The notes: a model not told the origin generated them from the letters alone. 64,000 nt of DNA from a virus (IMGVR_UViG_3300027833_000044:1-64000), one strand, 5' to 3'; numbered from the stretch's first letter, positions 50,138 through 59,884 are shown. Numbers and translations are program-made.

Positions 50138-50343
50138 TGAATAAATTGATACCCGTAGAAGGAAACTCAAATTTGGCAAGATGTCCAAATACGGGTACAA
50201 TTATTAATATAAATAAAGATGAGATAAGTAAAGCTCGTTTATTAAAAGCGAGAAGAAGAGACCAAGAAAAAGAGTTTTTAGAATTAAAACATGAAGTCGG
50301 TGAAGTAAAAGAACTCCTTAACAAACTAATAGAGAAACTGTAA
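50137..50343 (+). CDS. Small coiled-coil protein, unknown
   Basis: This 68-residue protein has an N-terminal ARCPNTGTIININKDE segment (a beta-turn region) and a long coiled coil (LLKARRRDQEKEFLELKHEVGEVKELLNKLIEKL in segments). Coupled by one-base overlaps with both neighbours. It may be a fibre chaperone or a linker in the baseplate; no family is recognised. A TATAAATA sequence inside it may start the fibre transcripts. Confidence 0.6.
   Translation: MNKLIPVEGNSNLARCPNTGTIININKDEISKARLLKARRRDQEKEFLELKHEVGEVKELLNKLIEKL
50208..50215 (+). promoter_or_regulatory. Possible late promoter inside small coiled-coil gene
   Basis: TATAAATA about 128 nt before ATG 50343. It could drive the fibre genes, but its intragenic position makes chance likely. 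Confidence 0.3.
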
Positions 50344-51842
50344 TGGCTACAACAAAACCGACAATTACAACGATTAATGATACGTTCACTACGTTGGTTA
50401 CTAATACCAACACAGTCTCATTAGACTTAGGTGCAACTGGTCGATTAAATACGAATCAAGATTCTAGTGCCGTTGCAGCTATTAACGAACTGGAACTAGG
50501 TATTCGTGGTGCTTCCAATAACCTAGTTGCTACAGACCTTGCAGACTTTACTGCCAATAACATCGTATCTGCACTACATGAACTTGATAGTGATTTACAT
50601 GGTGTTGGTGGTGGTAACGCTAAGGCAGACCTAACAACAAACGCAAAAGCAGTTGTTGATGGTATTAATGAACTAGAAGTTGCTATTCGTGGAACTGATA
50701 ACGGACTGGTTTCAGCTATCCTATCAACCACTGCGACTAACTTAGTTACTGGTATCGCTGAACTTGACTCCGATATCGGTGCAAGACCTCATACTACTCT
50801 GACCACTGATGCGAAAACTCTTACAGGTGCGGTCAACGAGTTAGATAGTGATTTGGGTGCAAGGGAATCTCTGGGAACAATAAATAAAACATCTGTTGTT
50901 AATGCAGTCAATGAACTAGAAACTGCAATCCGTGGTACTACAGCAAATTACACTATTAGTACTAGTAGTAATGATTTAGTAGGTGCGGTAAACGAACTTG
51001 ATGCATTGCAAGGTAATGTTGTAATGGGAACAAGTGCATCTACCGTTACAGGTGCAATTGCAGAACACGATGCAGAACTTGGTGACTCTGCAATGGGAAC
51101 GGCCAAAACTACTATAACAGGTGCGATTGCAGAACTAGAAGTAGAGATTGATACACTTAACACAAAGGTTGAACCCACTCAATCATTAACAACTACTGCA
51201 ACTACATTATCAGATGCAGTAAATGAACTTGATGCACTACAAGGCGATAGTGCCTTGGGAACGGTCAAAACTACTATAACAGGTGCAATCCACGAACTTC
51301 ATGGCGAAGTTGATGGTATTCATACTGAAATTGGTAGTAGTAATATTAATAGTATTGCCTCAAGTAATAATCATATTACTGGTGCCTTGGTTCAATTACA
51401 TACAGAACTAGGAAGTGCCGCATTAGATACTAGTGCAAATACTCATACTGGTGCAATCAATGAACTGCACACCACACTTGGTCAAGCATTAACAGATAGC
51501 GGTGCCAATGGTAATCTTGTTCGACAAGGTAACGTTACCTTTAATAATGTAGGACTTGGACTACATGTACTTGACAGTGCTATAGGTAATTTAGTTGGTT
51601 TAAATGCTACAGATGTTCCTGCTGCGGGTCATAATAACTTAGTATCCGCTATCAACGAAGTTGCTGCAAGAGTAACTGGACTTGATGCTTCTGGTGCTGA
51701 GGTTGATTCTAGAATCGGTTCATTATCAAATCTACACGCTGCTTTCACAGGAACAGAAGATGACAGTATAGTGAATGCTATAAATGCACTGAGAGGCGAT
51801 ATCCCATTAATATTTAATGAGAATGGCGTACAACTTAATTAA
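50343..51842 (+). CDS. Fibrous repeat protein, tail fibre component
   Basis: The 499-residue protein consists of about 13 copies of a unit of roughly 30-35 residues ending in A-[IV]-N-E-L-D/E-x-x-[IL]-[RG] (for example LTGAVNELDSDLGARESLG, VVNAVNELETAIRGTT). Each unit is helix-turn, giving a long trimeric coiled-coil-like rod. It lies at the start of the fibre cluster. Possibly it joins the giant baseplate protein to the tetrad-repeat fibres. No catalytic features are visible. Confidence 0.65.
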   Translation: MATTKPTITTINDTFTTLVTNTNTVSLDLGATGRLNTNQDSSAVAAINELELGIRGASNNLVATDLADFTANNIVSALHELDSDLHGVGGGNAKADLTTNAKAVVDGINELEVAIRGTDNGLVSAILSTTATNLVTGIAELDSDIGARPHTTLTTDAKTLTGAVNELDSDLGARESLGTINKTSVVNAVNELETAIRGTTANYTISTSSNDLVGAVNELDALQGNVVMGTSASTVTGAIAEHDAELGDSAMGTAKTTITGAIAELEVEIDTLNTKVEPTQSLTTTATTLSDAVNELDALQGDSALGTVKTTITGAIHELHGEVDGIHTEIGSSNINSIASSNNHITGALVQLHTELGSAALDTSANTHTGAINELHTTLGQALTDSGANGNLVRQGNVTFNNVGLGLHVLDSAIGNLVGLNATDVPAAGHNNLVSAINEVAARVTGLDASGAEVDSRIGSLSNLHAAFTGTEDDSIVNAINALRGDIPLIFNENGVQLN

Positions 51843-51853
51843 TCGGAGAGAAC

Positions 51854-54403
51854 ATGACTGTTCCATTAAAGCTAAAAGACAGTGATGGTGCTGAATTAGC
51901 TGAGTTCTCTTCATCCGAAGAGAATTATTTAGCATTCCTAACTGGTCAACACATGGCGGGTTTTGGTGCGGGTACGCCTGGCACATTAACAACTACTGAA
52001 TCTGGTGTTACCACTAATATTGGGTCAATAACAGATACTAAGTACGACCAATCGGTTGGTCACTCTACTGGGAGTGGACTTCAAACTATTACAACAACTA
52101 CATCTTCTCTGCTTCAAGCAGCGGGAAGTATTGATAATGCAACAACAAGAGCTTATACTAATTTTCGTCTTCCTATAATGCAGAGAGACAGTGATGGTCA
52201 AAGACTTATTCGTGAAATGAATGACTCAGATATGGACTCTTTAGTCACTAGAATACGTAATCGTATTTTTGTATCTGACTATCCTAGCACATTCCGTCTT
52301 GGTTCTAGTACTCCTTCGGGTACTTACAGCACTTATCTTAGTGGTATTGCAAGTGACACTAGAACAGATGGTACAGATATATCGTTTAACATTTACAGAA
52401 AAACAAATGATAATGCACCAACTAAGGTATTACCGTTTTCTATAAAACGTGCTGCTGGGTCTACAGGAACATATCAAGGTTTTCAGTTGATGACCGACCA
52501 ACAAGTCAGAGAAACTTTTGCTGATTATGTTAGAAATAAGATTGCGGCAGGTATAAGTTCGAATGAGGTTGGAACATATAAACTATACCCTTCTGGTACA
52601 ACACCAACGGGTCAAGGTTTATCTGGAACATGGGCTGCAAAGGGAACTGCGACAGATACTAGACAGGTTGTCGCTGACCAAAACTATACCAGAAGTCGTC
52701 AATCAACATATATAAAATTAAGAAATTCAAATTATAGTCTTGCATATCAGAGAGTTAGGTCTTCGACCTACATAGGCACCAGTGAGTCTGGCCCTCGAAC
52801 AAGTACTTATACGACCACAGCAATCCATGTTAGAACTGAAACCTATGCGGCATCTGGTTTCCTTGGTAATTTTACTGGTGATTTCACTGGCAGTACAGAA
52901 AGAACATACTCAAAACTAAGACAAACTCAAGCAGATTACACTGGTAATTTCACGGGTGAGTTTAGTGCAGTTTACCAAAGATTGAGTACATTCTTAGGTG
53001 ATTATGGTAATAAGACCGTTAATAGTATTGTTGTGTCGGATTTCACTGGTAATTCAACAACAGACTTTATTGGTGTGTATTCTAGAAGTCAAGCTTTTTT
53101 AGGTAATTTCACTGGTACATACAATCGTACTAGTACAAGAGACAGCGAAGAAATTAATGCTGCGAATTATTCCAGAGACTTTGAGGGTAACTTCTCTAGA
53201 GATTTCGAGAGAACAAGAGACTCAAACTACCAAAGAACTTCTTATACTAACTACCAAAGAACTTCTTATCAAGATTATACAAGAGACTCCAATAGAACTT
53301 CTTATCAAGATTTTACAGGTGACTTTCAGGGTAATTATTCTAGAAACTTTGCTAGAAATTACGATAGACTACGGGTAGTCACCACTGGTTACCAGACCGA
53401 TTTCCAAAGAGGCACCGCAAAGCAGGGCACCTTGGAGAACTTTACAGGTAATTTTGTAGGTACAAGTTATTATACTAGACAAAGACAAAACTATGCATAT
53501 GGTTGGTCTGGTTATTATTATCAAAAGAACGGTTCGAGCACAGATGATTATTGGCGAGTATCATATCAGGGTACTACTGTTAATCTCAATGGTGGGGCTT
53601 TCTTTGTATTTTTCTCTGCTGGCAGTAACAACGATGCAAATAAACAGTGGGGGCCAACGCCTGGCACACCTGATTCAGAAAATATTAGTCAACACTTTCC
53701 TCAATCAGACTATGACTTAATAACAAGTTATAATCTTACTACAGCTATTCCGTCTTACCATGACTTTATTAGTAATGGTTGGGATGGGTTTGAATCCCGA
53801 ATAGCTAATGTAACGGGTGTAATAATCGGTAACTATGAATATGAAAGAGGTTCGTTTGTTTACAACGAAACTTCAACTGGTGGTCAAAACACATATTATT
53901 ACAGATTAAGACGTAGATTTGCTACATACTATACTGGTAACTATGCAGCACAATATTTAGGTGGATATGCAAGAAACTATTCACGTGGATTTACACGTAA
54001 TAGTACTGCCAACTCTCAAGCTTCCTATGCAGGAGACTATACAGGAGATTTTGCGGGTGATTTCTTAGGAGATTACAGTAGAAGTTTTGAGGGAGATTAT
54101 CAAAGAAGTTTTGAAGGAAATTTCTCAAGAAACTATATGTCTACCAGAAGTTCAAACTATAGTGGTGGTGACGCATATGTTAGAGAATATGTTGGTAATT
54201 TCATAGGTAATTTCTCAAGAACCTTTAGTATCCCCTATGAGGGCAATTATCAAAGGAACTTTGTTGGAAACTACACGGGCGATTATCAAAGAAACTTCCT
54301 CGGTAATTTCCTTAGAAACTTCCTTGGTAATTATGCGGGTGCCACAATTACGTCAAATCCAGAAAATATCGAGACTTATACTCTCTACGTAAGAACAGCA
54401 TAA
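51854..54403 (+). CDS. Tetrapeptide-repeat fibre protein A (with globular insert)
   Basis: The 849-residue protein has an N-terminal domain (about 1-275), homologous to that of 54414 (ENYLAF, SDYPSTFRLGSSTPSGTYSTYLSG, SIKRAAGSTGTYQGF). Two blocks of four-residue repeats, [YF]-x-[GR]-[NDT] (about 280-535 and 690-830), follow. Between them is a non-repeat insert (about 537-690) with many aromatic residues. The end ETYTLYVRTA matches the paralogue. It is probably a receptor-binding fibre, with the insert as adhesin head. Ribosome site GGAGAGAAC. Confidence 0.7.
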   Translation: MTVPLKLKDSDGAELAEFSSSEENYLAFLTGQHMAGFGAGTPGTLTTTESGVTTNIGSITDTKYDQSVGHSTGSGLQTITTTTSSLLQAAGSIDNATTRAYTNFRLPIMQRDSDGQRLIREMNDSDMDSLVTRIRNRIFVSDYPSTFRLGSSTPSGTYSTYLSGIASDTRTDGTDISFNIYRKTNDNAPTKVLPFSIKRAAGSTGTYQGFQLMTDQQVRETFADYVRNKIAAGISSNEVGTYKLYPSGTTPTGQGLSGTWAAKGTATDTRQVVADQNYTRSRQSTYIKLRNSNYSLAYQRVRSSTYIGTSESGPRTSTYTTTAIHVRTETYAASGFLGNFTGDFTGSTERTYSKLRQTQADYTGNFTGEFSAVYQRLSTFLGDYGNKTVNSIVVSDFTGNSTTDFIGVYSRSQAFLGNFTGTYNRTSTRDSEEINAANYSRDFEGNFSRDFERTRDSNYQRTSYTNYQRTSYQDYTRDSNRTSYQDFTGDFQGNYSRNFARNYDRLRVVTTGYQTDFQRGTAKQGTLENFTGNFVGTSYYTRQRQNYAYGWSGYYYQKNGSSTDDYWRVSYQGTTVNLNGGAFFVFFSAGSNNDANKQWGPTPGTPDSENISQHFPQSDYDLITSYNLTTAIPSYHDFISNGWDGFESRIANVTGVIIGNYEYERGSFVYNETSTGGQNTYYYRLRRRFATYYTGNYAAQYLGGYARNYSRGFTRNSTANSQASYAGDYTGDFAGDFLGDYSRSFEGDYQRSFEGNFSRNYMSTRSSNYSGGDAYVREYVGNFIGNFSRTFSIPYEGNYQRNFVGNYTGDYQRNFLGNFLRNFLGNYAGATITSNPENIETYTLYVRTA

Positions 54404-54413
54404 ATAGGTTGAT

Positions 54414-57400
54414 ATGGGAACTACAACACTAAAACTTGAAGGTACGAATGGTGACCTCAAGGAGATAACCACCGTAGAGGAAAACTACCTTGCATATCAA
54501 GCAGGGTTGCATTTGTCTGCGTTGGATTCGAGTGCAGTAGGAACACTTACCGCATCCTCAACCAATAATACTTTAATTGGAACATATACCGACACCACAT
54601 TTAATGATGCTGTCGGAACACACGGATTTTCTGGTGGTAATGTTCCTGTTGTACAAACAACAACTTCTTTATATCAAAGGGAAGGAGTTGCCGATTTCGC
54701 AGGCGATTCCGATGCATTCCGATATCCTATTGAATATAATAATAATAGTGGAACTGATGAGATTCATGAACTTGATTCCTCAGAAGTAGACACACTTACA
54801 GACCGTTTGGTAAGTCGTATTGCGACATCCGAATATCCTGGCACTTATCGTCTTGGGTCTTCTTCACCAAATGGAACATACTCTACTTATAAAGCAGGGG
54901 TATTTTCTGATAGATTACAAACAGGCGCTTCAGGAACAGTTTATAACCTTTATGTGAAGTCTTCTATGTCTTCACCTACTGCAATCAGACCCGTTACAAT
55001 TAAAAGAGCGAGCGGGATGACTGGTTCTTTCCAAGGTCTGAAAGAAATGACCGATGCGGAAATTAAATATTCTTTCGGTTCAAGAGTTCAATCCAGAATA
55101 ACAAATGGTTCGAATGGAGTTGGAACATACCAATTAAGAAGTAATGTTCAAGGTGCTCCAACAGATACAGGAACTTGGTCAACTCGTGGTACTGCAACTG
55201 ATACTCGTTTTAATCTAGTAAACACTGATTATAGTGCAAACTATCAAAGGGTTAGTACAACAGATTCTACTAGAAACCGTACCGCAGATTTCTCTAGAAG
55301 TGTTGATTATACTGGTAACTATCAACGAAACTTTACAGGTAACTTTCTGGGTGAATATACTGGAGACTTCACAGGTAACTTTGTTGGTGACTTTGTAGGT
55401 AATTATTCTAGAAGTTTTATCGGAGATTACGTAGGTAATTACTCCAGAAACTTTGAAGGTAACTATACTGGTAATTATTCTAGAAACTTCCTTGGAAACT
55501 ACATAGGTAACTATGCACGTGCATATTCTGCTGTCTATTCAAGAACAAGAGTAACAACATACACTGGTGATTTCACTGGTAACTATGTCGGAAACTATTC
55601 AAGAAACTATAGTGCTGCATATACCAGAAACAGTACTGCGGAATTTGTAGGTGATTTTACTGGTAATTATACAGGTAACTATACAAGAAACTATAGTGCA
55701 AATTATCAGAGAACTCGTGTTACTAACTTCCTTGGAGATTTTACTGGTGATTATACTGGTAACTATGCTCGTAACTATGAAGCGGATTATACAAGAAATA
55801 GAGTCACGACATTTACAGGTAACTTCTTAGGTGATTACACAGGTAACTACGCTAGAAACTTCGAAGCAGACTACCAAAGAACTCGTATCACTAACTCAGC
55901 GGGAACATATACAGGTAATTTCTTAGGAGATTACACTGGTAACTATGCCAGAAACTTTAGTGCAAACTATCAGAGAACCCGTTCAACTGATTACACACAG
56001 GTCTTTACAGGTAACTACGAAGGTAATTATACTGGTAACTATGCTCGTAATTATCTTGGTAACTACGCAAGAGCATACACCCGAACACGTATTACTGATT
56101 ACGTAGGAGATTTTGCGGGCGACTATGCAGGGAATTTCTTAGGTGACTATACAGGTAACTATGCACGTAATTATCTTGGTAACTATGTTGGTGATTATGC
56201 AGGAGACTTTGCAGGAAACTTCTTAGGTGACTACACAGGTAACTATGCACGTGCTTATAGTGCAAACTACCAAAGAACCCGTGCAACTAACTACCAAAGA
56301 ACTCGTGCAACCAACTACGCAAGAGCATTTAGTGCAAACTACCAGAGAACCCGTGCTACTAACTACCAGAGAACCCGTGCAACTAACTATGCTAGAAACT
56401 TCTTAGGTAACTACGCTAGAAACTATCTTGGTAACTATGTAGGAAACTATACAGGTAACTTTGCGGGTAACTATACTGGTAACTTTGTAGGTAACTATGC
56501 AAGGACTCGTGCTACTGCATACGCAAGAACACGTGCTACTAACTATGCGGGTGGTGGTAAAAGTGGTGACGCTTATAACTACACTGGTAACTTTGTAGGT
56601 AACTACACTGGTAACTTTGTAGGTAACTACGCAAGAACAAGAGCAACTGCATATAGTAGAACAAGAGCAACTGCATATGCGAGAACTCGTGCGACCAACT
56701 ACGCAAGAGCGTTTACTGCAAACTATGCTAGAAACTATCTTGGTAACTATCTTGGAGACTATGTTGGTAACTTCTTAGGAGATTACACTGGTAACTATGC
56801 TCGTAATTATCTTGGTAACTATCTTGGAGACTATGTTGGTAACTTCTTAGGTGACTATACAGGTAACTATGCTAGAAACTTTAGTGCAAACTACCAGAGA
56901 ACATCTACTAGAGATTCTAATAGAACTCGTATTACCGACTATAGTCAGAATTATGCAAGAAACTTTAGTGCAAACTATCAACGAACATCTACTAGAGATT
57001 CTAATAGAACTCGTATTACTACATACACGGGTGACTTTGTAGGTAATTACGCAAGAAACTTTACTGCAAACTACGCTAGAAACTTTAGTGCCGCCTATGC
57101 CCGAACCCGTGTAACTGATTCCACAGGTAACTTTGTTGGTGATTTCTTAGGAGATTATACAGGAAACTATGCACGTAATTATAGTGCGAACTATCAAAGA
57201 ACCCGTGCTACTGATTATGTTGGTGATTATGTTGGTGACTTTGCGGGTAACTATGTAGGAAACTATGCTCGTAATTACCAAGCAGATTATCAGAGAACCC
57301 GTGCAACTGATTATGCAGGAGATTTTGCGGGTAACTACACTGGTAACTATGCTAGAAACTTCTCTGCCGCATACACTAGAAATAGTACAAATACCTTTGT

Positions 57401-57965
57401 GGGAGACTTCTTGGGTGACTATACTGGTAACTATGCTAGAGAATTTACTGCGAATTATTTAAGAAATAGTGTTGCAACATTCTTAGGTGACTTTGCGGGT
57501 GATTACACTGGTAACTATGCAAGAGCATTTAGTGCAGACTACACAAGAAATAGTGTTGCTGATTTTGCGGGTAACTTTGTCGGTGAATACACTGGTAACT
57601 ACAGTAGAAGTTTTACTGCGGATTACCAAAGAACAAGGGTGTCTACATATAGTGCTGCATATAGTAGAACAAGAACTTCTCTATATAGTGCAAACTATCA
57701 GAGAACAAGAAGTTCTGCATACACAAGGAATTCCACAGTTGACTCCACAAGGAACTCTACTGCGGTATTCACAAGGACTTGCGTTGTAGTACGTTCAAGT
57801 GCATATAGTAGAACAAGAACAAGTGTTACTACCTTCACAGGTGATTACACTGGTAACTTTGTTGCAGAGTTTACAGGAGATTATGTTGGTAATTATGTAG
57901 GAACAACAATTGATTCGGGTAGTTCCGTAATTAAAACGTATACCCTATACCAGAGAACAGCATAA
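54414..57965 (+). CDS. Tetrapeptide-repeat fibre protein B
   Basis: The 1183-residue protein has an N-terminal domain (1 to about 270) shared with 51854: ENYLAYQAGLHLSALD, SEYPGTYRLGSSSPNGTYST, TIKRASGMTGSFQGL. From about 275 to 1163 comes an almost unbroken four-residue repeat, [YF]-x-G-[ND] alternating with [YF]-x-R-[NT] and R-x-T-N units (for example YTGNYARNYSANYQRT). One break, GGGKSGDAY, lies near residue 715. The end KTYTLYQRTA is the common C-terminus. It is a very long thin fibre by inference, with Arg-rich and Tyr-rich faces. Confidence 0.75.
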   Translation: MGTTTLKLEGTNGDLKEITTVEENYLAYQAGLHLSALDSSAVGTLTASSTNNTLIGTYTDTTFNDAVGTHGFSGGNVPVVQTTTSLYQREGVADFAGDSDAFRYPIEYNNNSGTDEIHELDSSEVDTLTDRLVSRIATSEYPGTYRLGSSSPNGTYSTYKAGVFSDRLQTGASGTVYNLYVKSSMSSPTAIRPVTIKRASGMTGSFQGLKEMTDAEIKYSFGSRVQSRITNGSNGVGTYQLRSNVQGAPTDTGTWSTRGTATDTRFNLVNTDYSANYQRVSTTDSTRNRTADFSRSVDYTGNYQRNFTGNFLGEYTGDFTGNFVGDFVGNYSRSFIGDYVGNYSRNFEGNYTGNYSRNFLGNYIGNYARAYSAVYSRTRVTTYTGDFTGNYVGNYSRNYSAAYTRNSTAEFVGDFTGNYTGNYTRNYSANYQRTRVTNFLGDFTGDYTGNYARNYEADYTRNRVTTFTGNFLGDYTGNYARNFEADYQRTRITNSAGTYTGNFLGDYTGNYARNFSANYQRTRSTDYTQVFTGNYEGNYTGNYARNYLGNYARAYTRTRITDYVGDFAGDYAGNFLGDYTGNYARNYLGNYVGDYAGDFAGNFLGDYTGNYARAYSANYQRTRATNYQRTRATNYARAFSANYQRTRATNYQRTRATNYARNFLGNYARNYLGNYVGNYTGNFAGNYTGNFVGNYARTRATAYARTRATNYAGGGKSGDAYNYTGNFVGNYTGNFVGNYARTRATAYSRTRATAYARTRATNYARAFTANYARNYLGNYLGDYVGNFLGDYTGNYARNYLGNYLGDYVGNFLGDYTGNYARNFSANYQRTSTRDSNRTRITDYSQNYARNFSANYQRTSTRDSNRTRITTYTGDFVGNYARNFTANYARNFSAAYARTRVTDSTGNFVGDFLGDYTGNYARNYSANYQRTRATDYVGDYVGDFAGNYVGNYARNYQADYQRTRATDYAGDFAGNYTGNYARNFSAAYTRNSTNTFVGDFLGDYTGNYAREFTANYLRNSVATFLGDFAGDYTGNYARAFSADYTRNSVADFAGNFVGEYTGNYSRSFTADYQRTRVSTYSAAYSRTRTSLYSANYQRTRSSAYTRNSTVDSTRNSTAVFTRTCVVVRSSAYSRTRTSVTTFTGDYTGNFVAEFTGDYVGNYVGTTIDSGSSVIKTYTLYQRTA
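55238..57905 (+). repeat. 12-bp-periodic DNA coding for tetrapeptide repeats
   Basis: Most of the segment is built from near-copies of a 12-bp unit such as GGTAACTATACA. Larger duplications are multiples of 12: a 72-bp pair beginning at 56732 and 56804, and an 84-bp pair beginning at 56876 and 56960. Synonymous codon changes between copies (TAT/TAC, GGT/GGA, AGA/CGT) show selection on the protein. Confidence 0.85.
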
Positions 57966-58006
57966 TAAAATTGATATATATAAACGTGAGTGTTAGGAGA
58001 TAAAAC

Positions 58007-58468
58007 ATGGCAAGAGTATGGTTAGAAAACGCATTTTGGGAAACCCCTAAAAAACAAATATTGAATGCGATTAGTGAAGAAACGGTTGACAATAAGGAAA
58101 TACGTCAAGTTCATAAAATGAACAGACATAATCCAAATGGTACTGAGAATGCATTATTCTTAGAAGCGGTTGAATCCCTTACCGAAGAAAAGATAGACGA
58201 ATCTAGTAAGAAACGTCTAGAAAAGAAACAAGCGGAAGCGGAACTTGAGAAACAAAAACAACTTGAGCATGAACGTGCTAGGAAGTTAGAAAAGTTATTC
58301 GAGTATAAACTAGAAACTTTTGAAATTCCTGAAATTAAGAATTCCAAAAATCGACTATTAAAATCAAAGTTAAGACGCTCTAGGTCTATCCCAGAAGTTA
58401 ACTTATATGCTATGATGATTGTGAAGGAATCTATAGATAATGAACTTGAAGAAATCCAACCAAAGTAA
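58007..58468 (+). CDS. Charged coiled-coil protein, unknown
   Basis: The 153-residue protein has a good ribosome site (TTAGGAGATAAAAC). It begins MARVWLENAFWETPKKQILNAI and has a long charged helix (SSKKRLEKKQAEAELEKQKQLEHERARKLEKLF in segments) followed by a basic stretch. I recall similar proteins beside tail fibres in marine T4-like phages, perhaps as a fibre chaperone. No firm family is recognised. It overlaps the next glycosyltransferase by 29 nt. Confidence 0.6.
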   Translation: MARVWLENAFWETPKKQILNAISEETVDNKEIRQVHKMNRHNPNGTENALFLEAVESLTEEKIDESSKKRLEKKQAEAELEKQKQLEHERARKLEKLFEYKLETFEIPEIKNSKNRLLKSKLRRSRSIPEVNLYAMMIVKESIDNELEEIQPK

Positions 58469-59198
58469 AGGTTTTGTAGTTGTAGCATCGAAGAATCAAA
58501 ACTTCTACACATATGCGGTCAACTTAATCGAAGCTATTAAAGACTATTATCCAGAAGCACTTATTACTCTGGTGACGGAGGAGCGTTTCCTTGATAGTCG
58601 AGCAGACGAAGCAGACCAAATAATATTTTGTACAGACCATTACCGTGCAAAACTATGGGGTATGGCACAAACTCCTTATGATATTACCATGTATGTTGAT
58701 GCAGACATGGATTGTGAACATGAAGATATTATTACTATTTGGGATGAGATGAAAGACTATGATATGGTCTTCCATGAACTTACCAAAGAACGTGAAAAAT
58801 TCTATGCAATTCGTGAATTCAAATACGAAGGTAAAACAGAGAAGTTTTCTCTATGTGGTGGAGTCTGTCTCTACAGAAGTGAAAATCCTCTTGTTCGTGA
58901 ATTTATGGAAGATTGGTTTGAGATATATAATTCTCAACATACCAATCAGTGGCAACCAAAAGGGTTTGACCACGACCAATTTCAAAAGGATTTAAAACAC
59001 TTTGACCAAACAACTCTCTGGTACATGACAGAGAAAATGGACAAATATAAAGATTTAAAAATAGGAATCTTTTCAGATGATATTAGGTGGAACTACTTTA
59101 CCCAGTATGCATATGAAGGATTAAAATCAATAGAAGGGAAACCACCTATATTAAGACATTACTCAGGTTCACTGAAGAAGGATAGACTTATAGTATGA
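58440..59198 (+). CDS. Glycosyltransferase, GT8-like, next to tail fibres
   Basis: The 252-residue GT-A protein has ITMYVDADMDCEHED (D87, D89, D91 D-x-D motif), FSLCGGVCLY (FNxGv equivalent), DHDQFQKDL acidic segment and HYSGSLKKDRL at the end, the H-x-S-G-x-x-K phosphate motif of GT8. Located behind the Tyr/Arg-rich fibres and before a 2OG oxygenase, it may glycosylate the fibres or the host surface. It starts 29 nt inside the upstream gene and overlaps the next by 4 nt. Confidence 0.75.
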   Translation: MNLKKSNQSKGFVVVASKNQNFYTYAVNLIEAIKDYYPEALITLVTEERFLDSRADEADQIIFCTDHYRAKLWGMAQTPYDITMYVDADMDCEHEDIITIWDEMKDYDMVFHELTKEREKFYAIREFKYEGKTEKFSLCGGVCLYRSENPLVREFMEDWFEIYNSQHTNQWQPKGFDHDQFQKDLKHFDQTTLWYMTEKMDKYKDLKIGIFSDDIRWNYFTQYAYEGLKSIEGKPPILRHYSGSLKKDRLIV

Positions 59199-59863
59199 TA
59201 GATGTTCCGATTAAAAATAAAGATGTATTATCTGTATTAGACAGATGGTTATGGTATTACGACAATAGGGAAGACCTTAAAAAAGTTGTGCGACTTCACG
59301 GTAAATCAACGGAAAGAGACTTCTATGTTGGGGAAAAACATCGTGATGAAATCATTGCTATGGACACAAACCATGAAGGATTTCCCGATTCGGTTCATGG
59401 ATACTCTTTAAAATCGGATAGAATAGAATTTGTTAAAGGGAATAATCCAGAGAATGCAAATTATATCGCTAAGTTTAGTGAATTGAACACAGAACTTTGT
59501 CACATTCTATCATCTAAAAACAATGCATTAGCACAACTGTATCCACCAGATGGACACATTTCGTGGCATAATAATGCAAATGCATCTGCATATAACATCA
59601 TTTTCTCTTGGTCAGAAACAGGAGATGGGTGTTTTAAGTATGTTGATGGTCACACTGGTAATGAAGTTGTCATGCAAGATGTCAAAGGATGGCAGTGTAA
59701 AGCAGGATACTTCGGTGCATATCAAGAACCTTGGTATAAAAGGGTCTACCATGCAGCCGAAACTGACTGTTGGAGAATGACCGTATCTTATATTTTCAAT
59801 CGTAGTGACATGTCCCATGGACTACAAGATGAAATAATAGAAGAAATAATGTCTGATTTTTGA
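59195..59863 (+). CDS. 2OG-Fe(II) oxygenase-like protein with HxN motif
   Basis: The 222-residue protein has LYPPDGHISWHNNANASAYNIIFSW in pieces, with H125 and N127 at the iron position (H-x-N instead of H-x-D), then GDGCFKYVD, and VYHAAETDCWRMTVSYIF with H186 and R194 for the distal iron and 2OG contacts. This fits an AlkB/P4H-like fold of T4-like phages. An Asn ligand would weaken iron binding, so activity is uncertain. Hydroxylating a fibre residue for the adjacent glycosyltransferase is an attractive idea. Confidence 0.6.
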   Translation: MIDVPIKNKDVLSVLDRWLWYYDNREDLKKVVRLHGKSTERDFYVGEKHRDEIIAMDTNHEGFPDSVHGYSLKSDRIEFVKGNNPENANYIAKFSELNTELCHILSSKNNALAQLYPPDGHISWHNNANASAYNIIFSWSETGDGCFKYVDGHTGNEVVMQDVKGWQCKAGYFGAYQEPWYKRVYHAAETDCWRMTVSYIFNRSDMSHGLQDEIIEEIMSDF

Positions 59864-59884
59864 TGTAGTTGGGTTTCGTTTCCT

